22,363 nt of DNA from CAYYJM01 sp964471755. Its GTDB lineage: Bacteria; Planctomycetota; Planctomycetia; Gemmatales; Gemmataceae. This document shows positions 1 to 8,956 of this stretch, piece after piece. The notes beneath the pieces were generated by a model, which was given only the letters and a program-made list of their open reading frames with translations, ran no database searches and had not been told where the DNA came from. The stretch covers positions 1-22,363 of the forward strand of contig CAYYJM010000080.1 in the NCBI GenBank assembly GCA_964471755.1, in the 5' to 3' direction. The translations under genes were made by a program, and so were the position numbers. Numbering within the stretch: position 1 is the first letter of the stretch; every line of letters begins with the position of its first letter.

Positions 1-771
1 TTGCCGCCACAACAACGCGAAGAATCCGCCGACGCACAGCAAGGTGAACACGCCGCCCAGACGGACGAGGTTCATGATCGTCGGCCCGTAGCGCCCCTGT
101 TCCGGGTCGTAGTGGAAGCAGTAGAGCAGGATCTGGTCGACCGCCGAGCCGATCCGGTTGGCCGACGCCTCGACCAGGCCGAGCCGCAGATCGCCGGGCG
201 AATAGCGGATGTCGTAGAAGTAGCGCGATACCTTCCCCGTCGGCGTCAGCAGAACCAGGCCGCTGGCGTGGGCGTACTGATCCCGCTGCTCGTCGTACGT
301 GTACTGGAACCCGACCGCCCGGGTCAGCCGGGCGATGGCCTCCGGCTGGCCGGTCAGGAAGTGCCAGCCGGCGGCCGCCTCGGGTCGGCCCAGCCGTTCG
401 ACGTACGTCTTCTTCATGGCGGCGGCCAGCTCCGGCGTCTCCCGCGGGTCGAAGCTCACCGTCAGGATCGTGAAGTCCCGGCCCGGCCGAAGCGGCACGT
501 CGATCAGCGTCTGGACCAGGCCGTTGAGAACCTGAGTGCAGAGCATCGGGCACTTGAAATAAGCCAGCACGAGGATCACCGGCCGATCGCCGAAGTAGTC
601 GCCGAGCTGGACAGTCTGGCCGGCCTCGTCGCGAAACGTCAGGTCCGAGGGCACCTGCTCGTTCAGGCGCTGATCAAACCGCACCTCGCGCAGCACGCGT
701 GGCAGAGCATCCTGTCCGAGCGCCGGCTGTGCGATGACGGACAGCGCCAGGAGCGTCAGAATACCTCGCAT
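1..771 (-). CDS. SCO1/SenC-family copper chaperone, C-terminus cut by window edge
   Basis: The visible 257 residues start with a signal peptide (about 1-20, ending in ALGQ), followed by a thioredoxin-like SCO domain. The copper ligands are visible: the CPMLC motif (Cys74, Cys78) and a later His168 in YAHASGL. A hydrophobic segment (about 231-254) near the end suggests the chaperone is also anchored by its C-terminus. SCO proteins deliver copper to the CuA centre of cytochrome oxidase subunit II. The ATG overlaps the stop of the upstream small membrane gene (TGATG), and AGGAGG lies about 8 nt before it, so this start is well supported. It is the last visible gene of the ACIII operon. An oxidase (coxB/coxA) probably follows beyond position 1, but that is inference. 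Confidence 0.9.
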   Translation of the reverse strand, partial: MRGILTLLALSVIAQPALGQDALPRVLREVRFDQRLNEQVPSDLTFRDEAGQTVQLGDYFGDRPVILVLAYFKCPMLCTQVLNGLVQTLIDVPLRPGRDFTILTVSFDPRETPELAAAMKKTYVERLGRPEAAAGWHFLTGQPEAIARLTRAVGFQYTYDEQRDQYAHASGLVLLTPTGKVSRYFYDIRYSPGDLRLGLVEASANRIGSAVDQILLYCFHYDPEQGRYGPTIMNLVRLGGVFTLLCVGGFFALLWRQ

Positions 772-1277
772 CAGGGTTCCTCCTTTCGGAACAGACGGCC
801 GGCACTACTCTCGCCCGCGCCGACCAGACCGCTGGAGCGGCGCGCCATCCCGGCCGGTTGCGCCTGGCGGGCCGGCAGGCGGTTCGCCAGCAGTTCCGCA
901 GCTCGCTCTATCGGCACGCGAACGTACCCCTCCTTCTCCGTTCGGCCATAGCTGTGCAGGGTCGCCGCGTAGGCCGCCTGGAGGTGATGGATGTTGCCCG
1001 TCTCGATCCCGGCGTCGCGGTTGAGCTGTTCCAGGCGCGGGCCGCGCGGCAGCGCCGTCGATGGCGTCGGAGCCAGCGGATACGGCGACCGCTTGATCCG
1101 ATCCTGATACGCGCCGTAGTCCCGGAAGAACGTCCAGACGATCAGGAAGATGACCACGCCCAGGATCGCCGACACGATCAGCAGAAGAAAGATCGGCTTG
1201 AAGCGAGCGTCGCGTTCCTCGACGCGGACGCTGGGGTTCTCGGTCGGCGGCGGGCCTTCGTGGATCGGTTCAGTCAT
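771..1277 (-). CDS. small single-pass membrane protein of the ACIII/oxidase operon, unknown function
   Basis: A 168-residue protein with a short charged N-terminus, one transmembrane helix (about 28-51) and an outside domain. It carries the segment LHSYGRTEKEGYVRVPIERA (107-126). From memory, similar LxxYGxxDxxxGxxRIPIxRAMxLL segments occur in small proteins encoded beside ACIII, SCO and cytochrome oxidase genes, but their role is not known to me. I chose the ATG that overlaps the end of actF by 8 nt. A longer reading frame begins 39 nt upstream inside actF and is less likely. The last 35 residues are rich in Arg, Gly and Ser and look disordered. It may be an assembly or accessory subunit for ACIII or the oxidase; that is inferred from position only. 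Confidence 0.8.
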   Translation of the reverse strand: MTEPIHEGPPPTENPSVRVEERDARFKPIFLLLIVSAILGVVIFLIVWTFFRDYGAYQDRIKRSPYPLAPTPSTALPRGPRLEQLNRDAGIETGNIHHLQAAYAATLHSYGRTEKEGYVRVPIERAAELLANRLPARQAQPAGMARRSSGLVGAGESSAGRLFRKEEP

Positions 1278-2496
1278 GAGCCATTCCCTCCATCCGGGCG
1301 GCCAGTTCCGCGTCACGGTGGCGGTGTTCCAGGGCGAGGGCGCGGTTCGGATCGTTGGCCGGCAGCGGCGGACGCTGCGGTAGTTGCCACAGGAAGCACG
1401 CCAGCCAGATGCCGCCGATTCCGATCGGCATGACGAAGTTCATCCAGTGATCGGCGAAGCTCGTTCCGGGGAACAGAGGTGACACCTCGTAGTACGAGAA
1501 GACCAGCTGCGTGAAGAGGACCAGACCGCCGATCCACGCCAGGCCGACCGGATCCCGCTTCAGATCCCGCGAGAGCAGGAGCAGGAACGGCACGACGAAG
1601 CCGAAGAGGACCAGCCCCAGGGCGATCCAGCCCCAGACACCGTTGATGCGCGGCAGGAACCAGGCGACCTCGTAGGGCAGGTCGGCAATCCAGATGAGCA
1701 TGTACTGGAAGTAGAACAGGTACGCCCAGACGATCAGGAACGTCAGCAGCAGGTTGCCCACGTCGTGGAGGACTGACTCGGAGACGACCTCATCCAGTGG
1801 CGGCCGACGCGCCAGCCAGGCCAGGCTGAGGGCGACGAGAGCCGTCCCGCTCACCATGTGCCGGGCGGCCAGGAGCGGCCCGAAGATCGTCGAGCGGAAC
1901 TCCCGGTGCAGTGACATGAGCCAGTCAATCGAGGCGAAGTGAATGGCGATCCCGTACGCGACCAGGCCGAGGCCGCCGAGCCGGGAGAACCAGAGCAGTA
2001 GACGCGGGTCGCCGTCCCGATCCTGGCAACGCGACCAGCGATCGAGGTAGTACGCCAGCCCCAGCCAGAGGGCGAAATAGATCGCCGCCCGGACCAGAAA
2101 GAACGGCACGTTGAGGTAGAATCCCTTGAACGTCGTCGTCGCGCCGGCGGCGGAGACGGTAGCCTGCGACCAAGGGAACAGGAAGCGCAGGCCAAAGGCG
2201 ATGGGCAGGAATAGCAGCACCATCAGCGGCAGGGTTCGCGTCCCGGCCTCAAGAATGCGACGGATGACATAGGCCCAGCCACCCCAGGTCAGGTGGAGCA
2301 TCATCAGGACGACGAGGCAGCCCAGGCCGAGGCCCAGGAAGAAATGGTACGACGCCAGGTAAGCCTGGAAGAACTGCACCGGCGTGAAGAACGCTCCGAT
2401 GACGCAGAGGATCAGCGCGATGACGCCCACGGCCAGGGACACCCCTTCGGGGCGTTCCGGCCACCAGTGCGAACGGGATGACACGACCTGGCTCAC
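1270..2496 (-). CDS. actF: alternative complex III subunit ActF (NrfD-like, quinol-site membrane subunit)
   Basis: A 408-residue integral membrane protein with about ten hydrophobic helices, related to ActC and to NrfD/PsrC quinone-interacting subunits. ACIII oxidises menaquinol or ubiquinol and passes electrons to cytochrome c or directly to an oxidase; ActC and ActF form its two large membrane subunits. Recognition rests on its place as the sixth gene after actA-E and on the polytopic pattern with ActF-like segments (for example SYHFFLGLGLG near residues 49-59). The start is GTG at 2496: it overlaps the actE stop (GTGA) and GGGGAGGT stands about 6 nt before it. The longer open frame upstream runs antiparallel-like through actE and has no membrane character. 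Confidence 0.9.
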   Translation of the reverse strand: MSQVVSSRSHWWPERPEGVSLAVGVIALILCVIGAFFTPVQFFQAYLASYHFFLGLGLGCLVVLMMLHLTWGGWAYVIRRILEAGTRTLPLMVLLFLPIAFGLRFLFPWSQATVSAAGATTTFKGFYLNVPFFLVRAAIYFALWLGLAYYLDRWSRCQDRDGDPRLLLWFSRLGGLGLVAYGIAIHFASIDWLMSLHREFRSTIFGPLLAARHMVSGTALVALSLAWLARRPPLDEVVSESVLHDVGNLLLTFLIVWAYLFYFQYMLIWIADLPYEVAWFLPRINGVWGWIALGLVLFGFVVPFLLLLSRDLKRDPVGLAWIGGLVLFTQLVFSYYEVSPLFPGTSFADHWMNFVMPIGIGGIWLACFLWQLPQRPPLPANDPNRALALEHRHRDAELAARMEGMAHD

Positions 2497-3209
2497 GGGC
2501 GCACCTCCCCGGACTGGGCGGTCCCGGCCGCCTCGTCCTGATCCTTCCACTCCTGGCGCATCGCGTCGGTCAGGCGCGACTCGGGAAAGTGCTGGCTCAG
2601 TTGCAGCGCGCGGATGTGGCTGACGATGGCCCACCGGTCGCGCGGCGGAATCTGCTGCGCATACGCTGGCATGGATCCGTACCCGTGCGTGATGACGGCG
2701 AAGAGGTAGCCCGGCGGCGCATCGCGCAGCCGGGGTTGATGGTACGTCGGCGGCGGCGTGTAGCCGCGTTCGACGATCTTGCCCCGGCCGGTCCCCAGGG
2801 CGTCGTGACAGACGGCACAGTAGATCACGAACCGATTCCGGCCGTGTTCGAGGACTTCACGCGTCACCGGAAACGGGAACGAATCGACGTGGTCGCCCTG
2901 ACCGGCAACGGCCAGCGCGGCCGCTCCGAATGGGTCTCGACCGAGGGTGCCGAGCAGGGCCGGCACCAGGGCCCATTCGCGTTCCGAACGAGACGTGCGC
3001 CCGGTGAACAGGGCCAGGTCGGTTCGCAACTGCCCGCGCGCGACGGTGCCGTCTGGCAGCGGTCGATTGGCGCGACCGTCGTCGAAGAACACGCTGGCCT
3101 CATCGGGGCGGTAGCTCGGCTGCACCGCCATCTTCTGCTGGCAGGCCGGCAGAAGACACAGCACCAACGGCATCAGACCGAGAGCCAGTCGTCGCGGCGC
3201 GGTCGTCAT
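2493..3209 (-). CDS. actE: alternative complex III subunit ActE (monoheme cytochrome c lipoprotein)
   Basis: A 238-residue protein with a lipoprotein signal (lipobox LLPAC, Cys23) and one class I cytochrome c domain. The heme motif is CAVCH at 131-135, and Met180 in GYGSMPAY is the likely sixth ligand. In ACIII, ActE is the peripheral monoheme cytochrome that hands electrons onward. Two starts are possible: an ATG at 3230 in TGATG overlap with the actD stop, and the ATG at 3209. I chose 3209 because GGAGG lies 8 nt upstream and the signal peptide then begins properly (MTTAPRRLALG). The stop overlaps the actF start. Confidence 0.92.
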   Translation of the reverse strand: MTTAPRRLALGLMPLVLCLLPACQQKMAVQPSYRPDEASVFFDDGRANRPLPDGTVARGQLRTDLALFTGRTSRSEREWALVPALLGTLGRDPFGAAALAVAGQGDHVDSFPFPVTREVLEHGRNRFVIYCAVCHDALGTGRGKIVERGYTPPPTYHQPRLRDAPPGYLFAVITHGYGSMPAYAQQIPPRDRWAIVSHIRALQLSQHFPESRLTDAMRQEWKDQDEAAGTAQSGEVRP

Positions 3210-3229
3210 GGCGTGGTCCTCCGGGAGCA

Positions 3230-3769
3230 TCAATTCGGCACCTCGATCACGTCCAGCGCCGGCAGGCCGGCCAGGAACTGCCGCGTCCCCTCCGGGTCGT
3301 AGCGCGGGTCGGTCGCCTCGATGCAGAAGAAGAAGCGGTACGCGCTGGCCTCGACGAAGCGCTCCACCTTGAACAGCGGATGGTACGGTCGAGGCAGGCC
3401 GTTGAGGAATAGCATGCCGATCAGTGCCCCGAACGAGGCGATCAGGACCATGACCTCGAACGCGATCGGCAGGAACACCGGCCAGCTGTTCAACGGTCGG
3501 CCGCCGACGTTGAACGGGTAGTCGTAGCCCATCGAGTAGAGCTGCATGAAGAAGCCGACGGCGGCTCCGATCAGGGCGCACATCAGCACGACGAATGGCA
3601 CCTCCGTTCGCCGCATGCCGAGTTCCTCGGCCAGGCCGTGGACCGGATAGGGCGTGTAGGCATCCGTGTCTCGGTAGCCGGCCAGGCGGGCCTGACGAGC
3701 GGCCTCGAGGACCTCTTCCGGCTTCTCGAACTCGGCCAGCAGGCCGAAGATCGGCATCCGTGGTTTCAT
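3230..3769 (-). CDS. actD: alternative complex III subunit ActD (DUF3341)
   Basis: A 179-residue protein with two transmembrane helices (about 57-77 and 98-122) between soluble ends, as in DUF3341/ActD proteins. The N-terminal part (IFGLLAEFEKPEEVLEAARQ) is the typical ActD opening, and the middle has the usual NVGGRPLNSWPVFLPIAFE segment between the helices. ActD is a structural subunit of ACIII without cofactors. The ATG at 3769 overlaps the actC stop (ATGA), with AGGAGGGG just before it. Confidence 0.92.
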   Translation of the reverse strand: MKPRMPIFGLLAEFEKPEEVLEAARQARLAGYRDTDAYTPYPVHGLAEELGMRRTEVPFVVLMCALIGAAVGFFMQLYSMGYDYPFNVGGRPLNSWPVFLPIAFEVMVLIASFGALIGMLFLNGLPRPYHPLFKVERFVEASAYRFFFCIEATDPRYDPEGTRQFLAGLPALDVIEVPN

Positions 3770-5157
3770 CGCCCCTCCTCGGTCGCTTTGGACTCCGGCA
3801 GTAGCGCCTTCGTCTCGGAGATCGAGATCATCGGCAGCAACCGGAGGAACAGCAGGAAGCAGCACAGGAACAGACCAATCGACCCGAAGAACGTCAGGAA
3901 GTCCCAGATCGTCGGCCGGAACGTCCCCCACGACGACGGGAGATAGTCCCGGCTCAGGCTCGTCGTGATGATCAGGTAGCGCTCCAGCCACATGCCCAGC
4001 AGGACGGCGAGGGACACGACGAACAGACACGGCATGCTCCGCCGAACTCGCTGGGACCAGAGGACTTGCGGGATGATCGTGTTGCAGGCGAACACGGTCC
4101 ACGCCACCAGGGCGTACTGATCGAAGTCGATCAGACGGTGCAGGTAGACGTAGTATTCCGCCTCCTCGCCGCCGTACCGTGCCAGGAACTGCTCGCTCAG
4201 GTAGCCGAACGACGTGAGCAGACTCGTCGCCAGCAGAACCTTGGCGATCACGTCGAGATGATTGACCGTGATCAGGTCTTCCAGGCCGTAGGCCCGCCGC
4301 AGCGGGATGACGATCACCAGCACCATGGCGAAACCGGAGAAGATGGCCCCGGCCACGAAGTAGGGCGGAAAAACCGTCTCGTGCCAGCCGGGCAGGTTCG
4401 ACATCGCGAAGTCCGAGCTGACCACCGAGTGAACCGAGATGACCAGGACGGTCGCGATACCGGCCAGCAGGAGATAGGCCGACTCGTAGCGTCGCCAGTG
4501 CCGGGCCGAGTTTCGCCAGCCCATCGCCAGGAGGCCGTAGATGAGCCAAGCCGTGCGGCTCTTCGCCCGGTCGCGCAGAATGGCCAGGTCGGGAATCATG
4601 CCCATGTACCAGAACAGCAGCGATACGGTGAAGTACGTCGAGACGGCGAACACATCCCAGACCAGGGCACTGCGGAACTGCGGCCACAGGGCCATCGTGT
4701 TCGGGTAGGGCAGCAGCCAGTAGAAGAACCACGGCCGACCCAGATGCAGGAGCGGAAAGACGCCCGCGCACATGATGGCGAAGATGGTCATTGCCTCGGC
4801 CAGCCGGTTGATCGACGTTCGCCACTTCTGATGCATCAGCAGCAGGATCGCCGAGATGAGCGTGCCGGCATGGCCGATACCGACCCACCAGACGAAGTTC
4901 GTGATGGCGAAGCCCCACGCCACCGGAATGTCGATTCCCCAGATGCCGACACCGACGATGAGCAGGTAGGCCACGGCGATGGTGAGGATGCCGACCAGCA
5001 GCAGGCCGATGCTGAACAGGAGAAGCCAGCCGATCCCCGTGCTACGCGTCAGGACGATCGACGTGATCTTGTCGGTCACCGAGCCGAGCGAATGGCCGGT
5101 GGGGGCGTAGAGAATCTCCTGGTTCGCGTCCAGCCGCGGCGCTGCGTCACCGGCCAT
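3766..5157 (-). CDS. actC: alternative complex III subunit ActC (NrfD/PsrC family membrane subunit)
   Basis: A 463-residue polytopic membrane protein with about ten helices of the NrfD/PsrC family. Recognisable ActC segments are FVWWVGIGHAGTLISAIL and MAGVFPLLHLGRPWFFYWL-like sequence in the first third, and NNTIIP-like and LGMWLERY segments in the last third. It sits next to ActB and contributes to quinol binding and probably proton movement in ACIII. The ATG lies 1 nt after the actB TAA stop, and GGAGGCG immediately before the junction serves as ribosome binding site. Its stop overlaps the actD start. Confidence 0.93.
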   Translation of the reverse strand: MAGDAAPRLDANQEILYAPTGHSLGSVTDKITSIVLTRSTGIGWLLLFSIGLLLVGILTIAVAYLLIVGVGIWGIDIPVAWGFAITNFVWWVGIGHAGTLISAILLLMHQKWRTSINRLAEAMTIFAIMCAGVFPLLHLGRPWFFYWLLPYPNTMALWPQFRSALVWDVFAVSTYFTVSLLFWYMGMIPDLAILRDRAKSRTAWLIYGLLAMGWRNSARHWRRYESAYLLLAGIATVLVISVHSVVSSDFAMSNLPGWHETVFPPYFVAGAIFSGFAMVLVIVIPLRRAYGLEDLITVNHLDVIAKVLLATSLLTSFGYLSEQFLARYGGEEAEYYVYLHRLIDFDQYALVAWTVFACNTIIPQVLWSQRVRRSMPCLFVVSLAVLLGMWLERYLIITTSLSRDYLPSSWGTFRPTIWDFLTFFGSIGLFLCCFLLFLRLLPMISISETKALLPESKATEEGR

Positions 5158-5158
5158 G

Positions 5159-8100
5159 TTACGCCTCCAGTTCGGGATTCGGATTGCGCAGGGCGGCCAG
5201 GTATGTCGTTCGCGGCTCCGTGTTCAGGTAGGCCAGCAGAGCGTAGTTCAGTGGGCCGTACTTCCACTGACGGACGACGCTGCCGGGGTCCGCGATGTCG
5301 CCGAAGACGATCGCCCCGGCCGGACAGGCCGACTGGCAGGCGGTCAGGATCTCGCCATCGCGAACGTCCCGCTCCTCCTTCTCCGCCGTCCGCTCCGCCG
5401 CCCGGATACGCTGGACGCAGTAGGAGCATTTCTCCATGACGCCTCGCGAGCGGACCGTCACGTCCGGGTTGTAGCCGGGCCGGCGGCTCGGCGTGTCGAA
5501 GTCGGCGAAGGCGAGGAAGTTGAACCGCCGCACCTTGTAGGGGCAGTTGTTCGAGCAGAATCGAGTGCCGACGCAGCGCTGGTAGACCATGTCGTTGAGG
5601 CCCTCGGCACTGTGGACCGTCGCCTCGACCGGACAGACGTATTCGCACGGGGCCCGCTCGCAGTGCATGCACGGCACCGGCTGAAAGAAGACCGCCTCGG
5701 GCTCGTCGGCCGGGCCGCCGACGTAGCGATCGATGCGCAGCCAGTGCATCTCGCGACCGGCCGCCACCTGCTCCTTGCCGACGATGGGGATGTTGTTCTC
5801 CGCCTGGCACGCCACCACGCACGCCGCGCAGCCGACGCACGCCGTCACGTCGATCGCCATGCCCCAGCGCCGCTTCGGATACTCGAACGGCTCGTAGAGC
5901 GTCAGCGGTACACGCGTCTCGTGCGTCTCCTTCCTGGCCGGGTCGGGTTCCTTCTCGACGATGCTTCGCGGCTGGCGGTGATACTCCGCCAGGGTGCCGG
6001 CGCGGACCAGGTCGCGGTTCTCCATCAGGTGGTGCGCCTGAACGCAGGCAAGCGGATAGGTGGCGTGCGTCCTCTGGATCACCAGGCCGGGAGCGAACCA
6101 CGGTTGCGCCGTCGATCGCAGCGGATAGGCATTGAAGCCGACCTCGCCAGCCGTGCCGCCGACCCGACCGTAGCCCAGAGAAACCGTGACGGCCCCATCG
6201 GCATGGCCCGGCACGATCCAGACCGGACCGCGTACCACCCGATCGCCGAGACGCAGCTCGACCACCGGTTGATGGTAGCCGCCGTGCTTGCCACCGTGCG
6301 TCGGGATGCCGTGGCCGACGCCGAGGATCTTCGCCGTCGCCGGGCTGACGAGGACAGCGTTGTCCCACGTCAGCCGGGTGATCGGTCGGGGCAGTTCCTG
6401 CAACCAGCCGTTGTTCGCGAATCGGNNNNNNNNNNGCCTCGAAGGTCAGCTCGTACTTCCCCTCCTCCGCTGGCGTCTCCTTCCAGGGGACGAGATGCTT
6501 CTTCCAGTCCTCTTTCAACGAAATCGCCTGAGCGGGATAGCGAGTGTCGGCCACGATGCCATCGTGCAGCGCGGTCTGCCAGAAGTCCTCGAAATCGCCC
6601 GCACTCTGCTTCCGACCTTGCCATTCCTGCCGCCAGTGATCACGAACCAGTTCGTGCCCCGTCGTCCCGGATCCCAGAAGAGAGTCGATCACCTCAAGNN
6701 NNNNNNNNGCGGCTCGATCAGCGGCTGGACGATCGACGCGGTGCCGTCGTAGGCGCGCGTGTCGCCCCAGGCTTCGAGGAAGTGCGTCTCGGGCAGGGTC
6801 CAGTGACACAGCCTTGACGTTTCATCCGGGAAGAGGGTCAGGTGGGCCCGCAGCGGAACCTTCTCCATGCGCTCGGCAAAGTGCAGATCGGCCGGAGCCG
6901 AGTAGACCGGGTTGCCGCCGAGGATGAGCAGTACCTCGACCCGGCCGGCGTCCATGTCCTCGGCCAGCTCCCGCAGCGACTCGAACGGATCGACGGGCCG
7001 GGCCTCGATCGGGTCGGTGTACTCGATCGTCTTGCCGACGTTGCCGAGCCGGGCGTTCACGGCGTGGGCCAGGAGATGGACCGCCGGCGGCTGCCGATCG
7101 CCGGCCAGCACGAGGCATTTCTCGCGATGCTGCTCCAGATCCCGAGCCACGGCGGCGACCCAATTCTCGGGACCGCTGGAGCCGCCGACATCGAGGCCGA
7201 GCCGCGTGGCGATCGCCCGGGCGACTCCCTCGATCGCGCTGCACGGCAGGGCCAGCCGGTGATCGGCCTTCGCCCCGATAAGGGTCATTCCCGTCTCGAC
7301 GACGTACAGGCGATTCATCGTCGCCTGCTGTGCATCCGCGACGCTGGTCCGGACCCGACGTCGCCCGGCGAAATCATGCACGTGGCGAAGATGCCCCGGC
7401 CCGCTCGCGAGGAAGTCGCAGTCCAGTGACAGGATGCGGTCAGCGGATTGAAAGTTGTACCGGGCGGCGACCGGTTCACCGAAACCGGCGCGGGCGGCAC
7501 GCTGGGCCGAGACGCGAGCCAGGGGCTCGTACTGGTGCCAGCGTGCCTCCGGAAAGCGCCGCAGTAGATCGGCGACCTGGCGGGCCTGCGTCGGCGAGAC
7601 GATCGTCTCGCTCAGGATGCGCAGGCCGGAGCCGCCTTTGGGGAGTTTCGCGAGCCCCGCCCGGAGACTGGCCTCGGCGTCCGCCCAGGTGGCGGTCTGA
7701 CCGCGATGCAACACCGTCTGCATGCGGTCGGGATCGTAGAGCGCCAGGATCGACGCCTGGTGGAGGGCGTCGGTCGCGCCAAGACTGGCCGGATGATCCG
7801 GGTTGCCCTCGATCTTGGTCGGTCGGCCCATGTGGCTCTCGACCAGCAGACCGACGCCACAACCGGCCAGCGTCAGGGCCGTGGCGTAGAAGAGTGGCCG
7901 ACCTGGAATGATCTCCTCCGGAGCCTTGACGTAGGGGACGATCTTCCCGGTAGGGGCGGGTCGGATCGAGCAGCCGGTCAGTCCGGCCAGGGCCAGCGAT
8001 GCGCCCATCAGAGTCAGGAACCGTCGCCGACTCACGGCGTCGGTCCAGACCGTGGCCTCCTCGGGGAACTCGTCGCGGATCATCTCGGCGAACGCTTCAC

Positions 8101-8206
8101 TGTCGGCCAGCTCTTCCAGAGTGCGCCAGTAGCGATCGCCTCGCGCCCCTTCGAGCCGACCTTTCAGGTCGCGCAGTTCCGGCGACAGATCCTTCCGCGG
8201 ATTCAT
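5159..8206 (-). CDS. actB: alternative complex III subunit ActB (molybdopterin-oxidoreductase-like plus 4-cluster ferredoxin domain), interrupted by two assembly gaps
   Basis: The N-terminus has a twin-arginine signal (SRRRFLTLMG, 59-68) ending in a lipobox-like LTGC. A large domain resembling molybdopterin oxidoreductases follows; in ACIII this domain carries no molybdenum cofactor. The C-terminal third is ferredoxin-like with 15 cysteines: CVGCAACVVAC (about 5845-5810), CMHCERAPCEYVC (about 5680-5640), CVGTRFCSNNC (about 5585-5550), CSYC (about 5435) and CQSAC (about 5345), matching three [4Fe-4S] and one [3Fe-4S] cluster. The reading frame changes at both 10-N runs, but all three pieces are clean ActB sequence, so the gaps are placeholders and the gene is probably intact, around 1030 residues. 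ATG at 8206 overlaps the actA stop with GGAG 8 nt before it; a GTG at 8215 is the alternative. Confidence 0.93.
6426..6435. other. assembly gap (10 N) inside actB
   Basis: Ten N between actB sequence reading ...KYELTFEA and ...RFANNGWLQELP. The frame differs on the two sides. From memory of the family, ActB proteins have roughly 10-15 residues between these points, so the true gap is probably a few tens of bases rather than exactly ten. Confidence 0.97.
6699..6708. other. assembly gap (10 N) inside actB
   Basis: Ten N between actB sequence reading ...SIVQPLIEP and LEVIDSLLG.... Typical ActB proteins have a short loop of about 5-8 residues here, so only a small stretch is missing. The 263-bp piece between the two gaps is a separate contig fragment placed by scaffolding. 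Confidence 0.97.
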
Positions 8207-8862
8207 CGATGGCACTCCGAGCAGGAGGTGAGTTGGCGAGCGTCCTTGACGTGGTACTTCCGCATCAGATCACGACCGCGTTCGGCCTGGTCGGAAGGCG
8301 GCAGCCAGTTCATGTCGAAGACCGCTTCGCGCGGCCGAAGGTGCTGGGCCGGATCACGATGGCAGTCCAGGCACCATTCCATCAGCAGCGACGGCACCTG
8401 ATAGGTGAACGGCATCAGATCGACCCGCCCGTGACACGACGAGCAGCCGACTCCCTTGTGGACGTGGATGCTGTGGTCGAAGTAGACGAATCCCGGCAGG
8501 TTGTAGATTCGCTTCCAGTGAAGGGACACGTCGTCGCGATAGCTGTTCCGCACCGGGGCGAGCATGTCGCTGCCGACCCAGATCTGCGAGTGGCAGTTCA
8601 TGCACGTCTTGGTCGGCGGCATGCCCGCGTAGGTCGATGTCTCGACGGTCGTGTGACAGTAACGGCAGTCGATGCCGAGTTCGCCGGCGTGGTGTTCGTG
8701 GCTGAACGGCACCGGCTGAACGCGGGCGATCGCCTGGCCGGTGCCGTACGACGAACGGCCACTGATCAAGGCCAGCAGCAGGGTGCCGGACAGGATCAGG
8801 AACACGCCGAACAGACTGTAGCGGGCAATGACATTCGTGTACGGCGGAAAGTAACGGGGCAT
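8203..8862 (-). CDS. actA: alternative complex III subunit ActA (pentaheme cytochrome c)
   Basis: A 219-residue protein with one N-terminal membrane helix (about 15-33) and five CxxCH heme motifs: CRYCH 66-70, CMNCH 87-91, CSSCH 140-144, CLDCH 164-168 and CSECH 214-218. Five hemes and the opening MPRYFPPYTN-helix pattern fit ActA, the periplasmic multiheme subunit that forms the electron wire of ACIII. The start at 8862 was chosen because it puts the membrane anchor at the N-terminus and AGAGGTG precedes it. The frame remains open 75 nt further upstream through the hairpin region, which is unlikely to be coding. Its stop overlaps the actB start (ATGA). It is the first gene of the act operon. 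Confidence 0.94.
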   Translation of the reverse strand: MPRYFPPYTNVIARYSLFGVFLILSGTLLLALISGRSSYGTGQAIARVQPVPFSHEHHAGELGIDCRYCHTTVETSTYAGMPPTKTCMNCHSQIWVGSDMLAPVRNSYRDDVSLHWKRIYNLPGFVYFDHSIHVHKGVGCSSCHGRVDLMPFTYQVPSLLMEWCLDCHRDPAQHLRPREAVFDMNWLPPSDQAERGRDLMRKYHVKDARQLTSCSECHR

Positions 8863-8913
8863 CGACACCTCTGCAACGGGTTCGAGTTGGCGGATGCACA
8901 CCACGCACACGAG

Positions 8914-8949
8914 GCGGTCGGGCCGAAACTCTCGCATCGGCCCGACCGC
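8914..8949 (-). terminator. perfect 13-bp hairpin between the small secreted gene and actA
   Basis: Left arm 8914-8926 (gcggtcgggccga) and right arm 8937-8949 are exact inverse complements around a 10-nt loop. It begins 8 nt past the stop of the 122-residue gene and ends about 50 nt before actA. There is no T-run on either strand, so it may be an intrinsic-like terminator, an attenuator or a processing/stability hairpin. Confidence 0.5.
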
Positions 8950-8956
8950 GTGTCGT

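Noticed and set aside
1..951. Plus-strand open frame at the left edge
   Set aside because: It lies opposite the SCO gene, whose signal peptide, CPMLC motif and ribosome-binding site identify the minus strand as coding.
4066..6817. Two long plus-strand open frames opposite actC and actB
   Set aside because: Products are rich in Arg, Asp and Gln with no family features, while the minus strand encodes membrane helices and iron-sulfur motifs of ActC and ActB.
5159..8206. actB as a pseudogene split in three
   Set aside because: The frame changes coincide exactly with the two N runs; no stop or frameshift occurs within called sequence.
8870..8892. GGTTCGA-like tRNA T-arm sequence (gggttcgagttgg)
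   Set aside because: No acceptor stem, anticodon arm or CCA-side pairing can be built around it.
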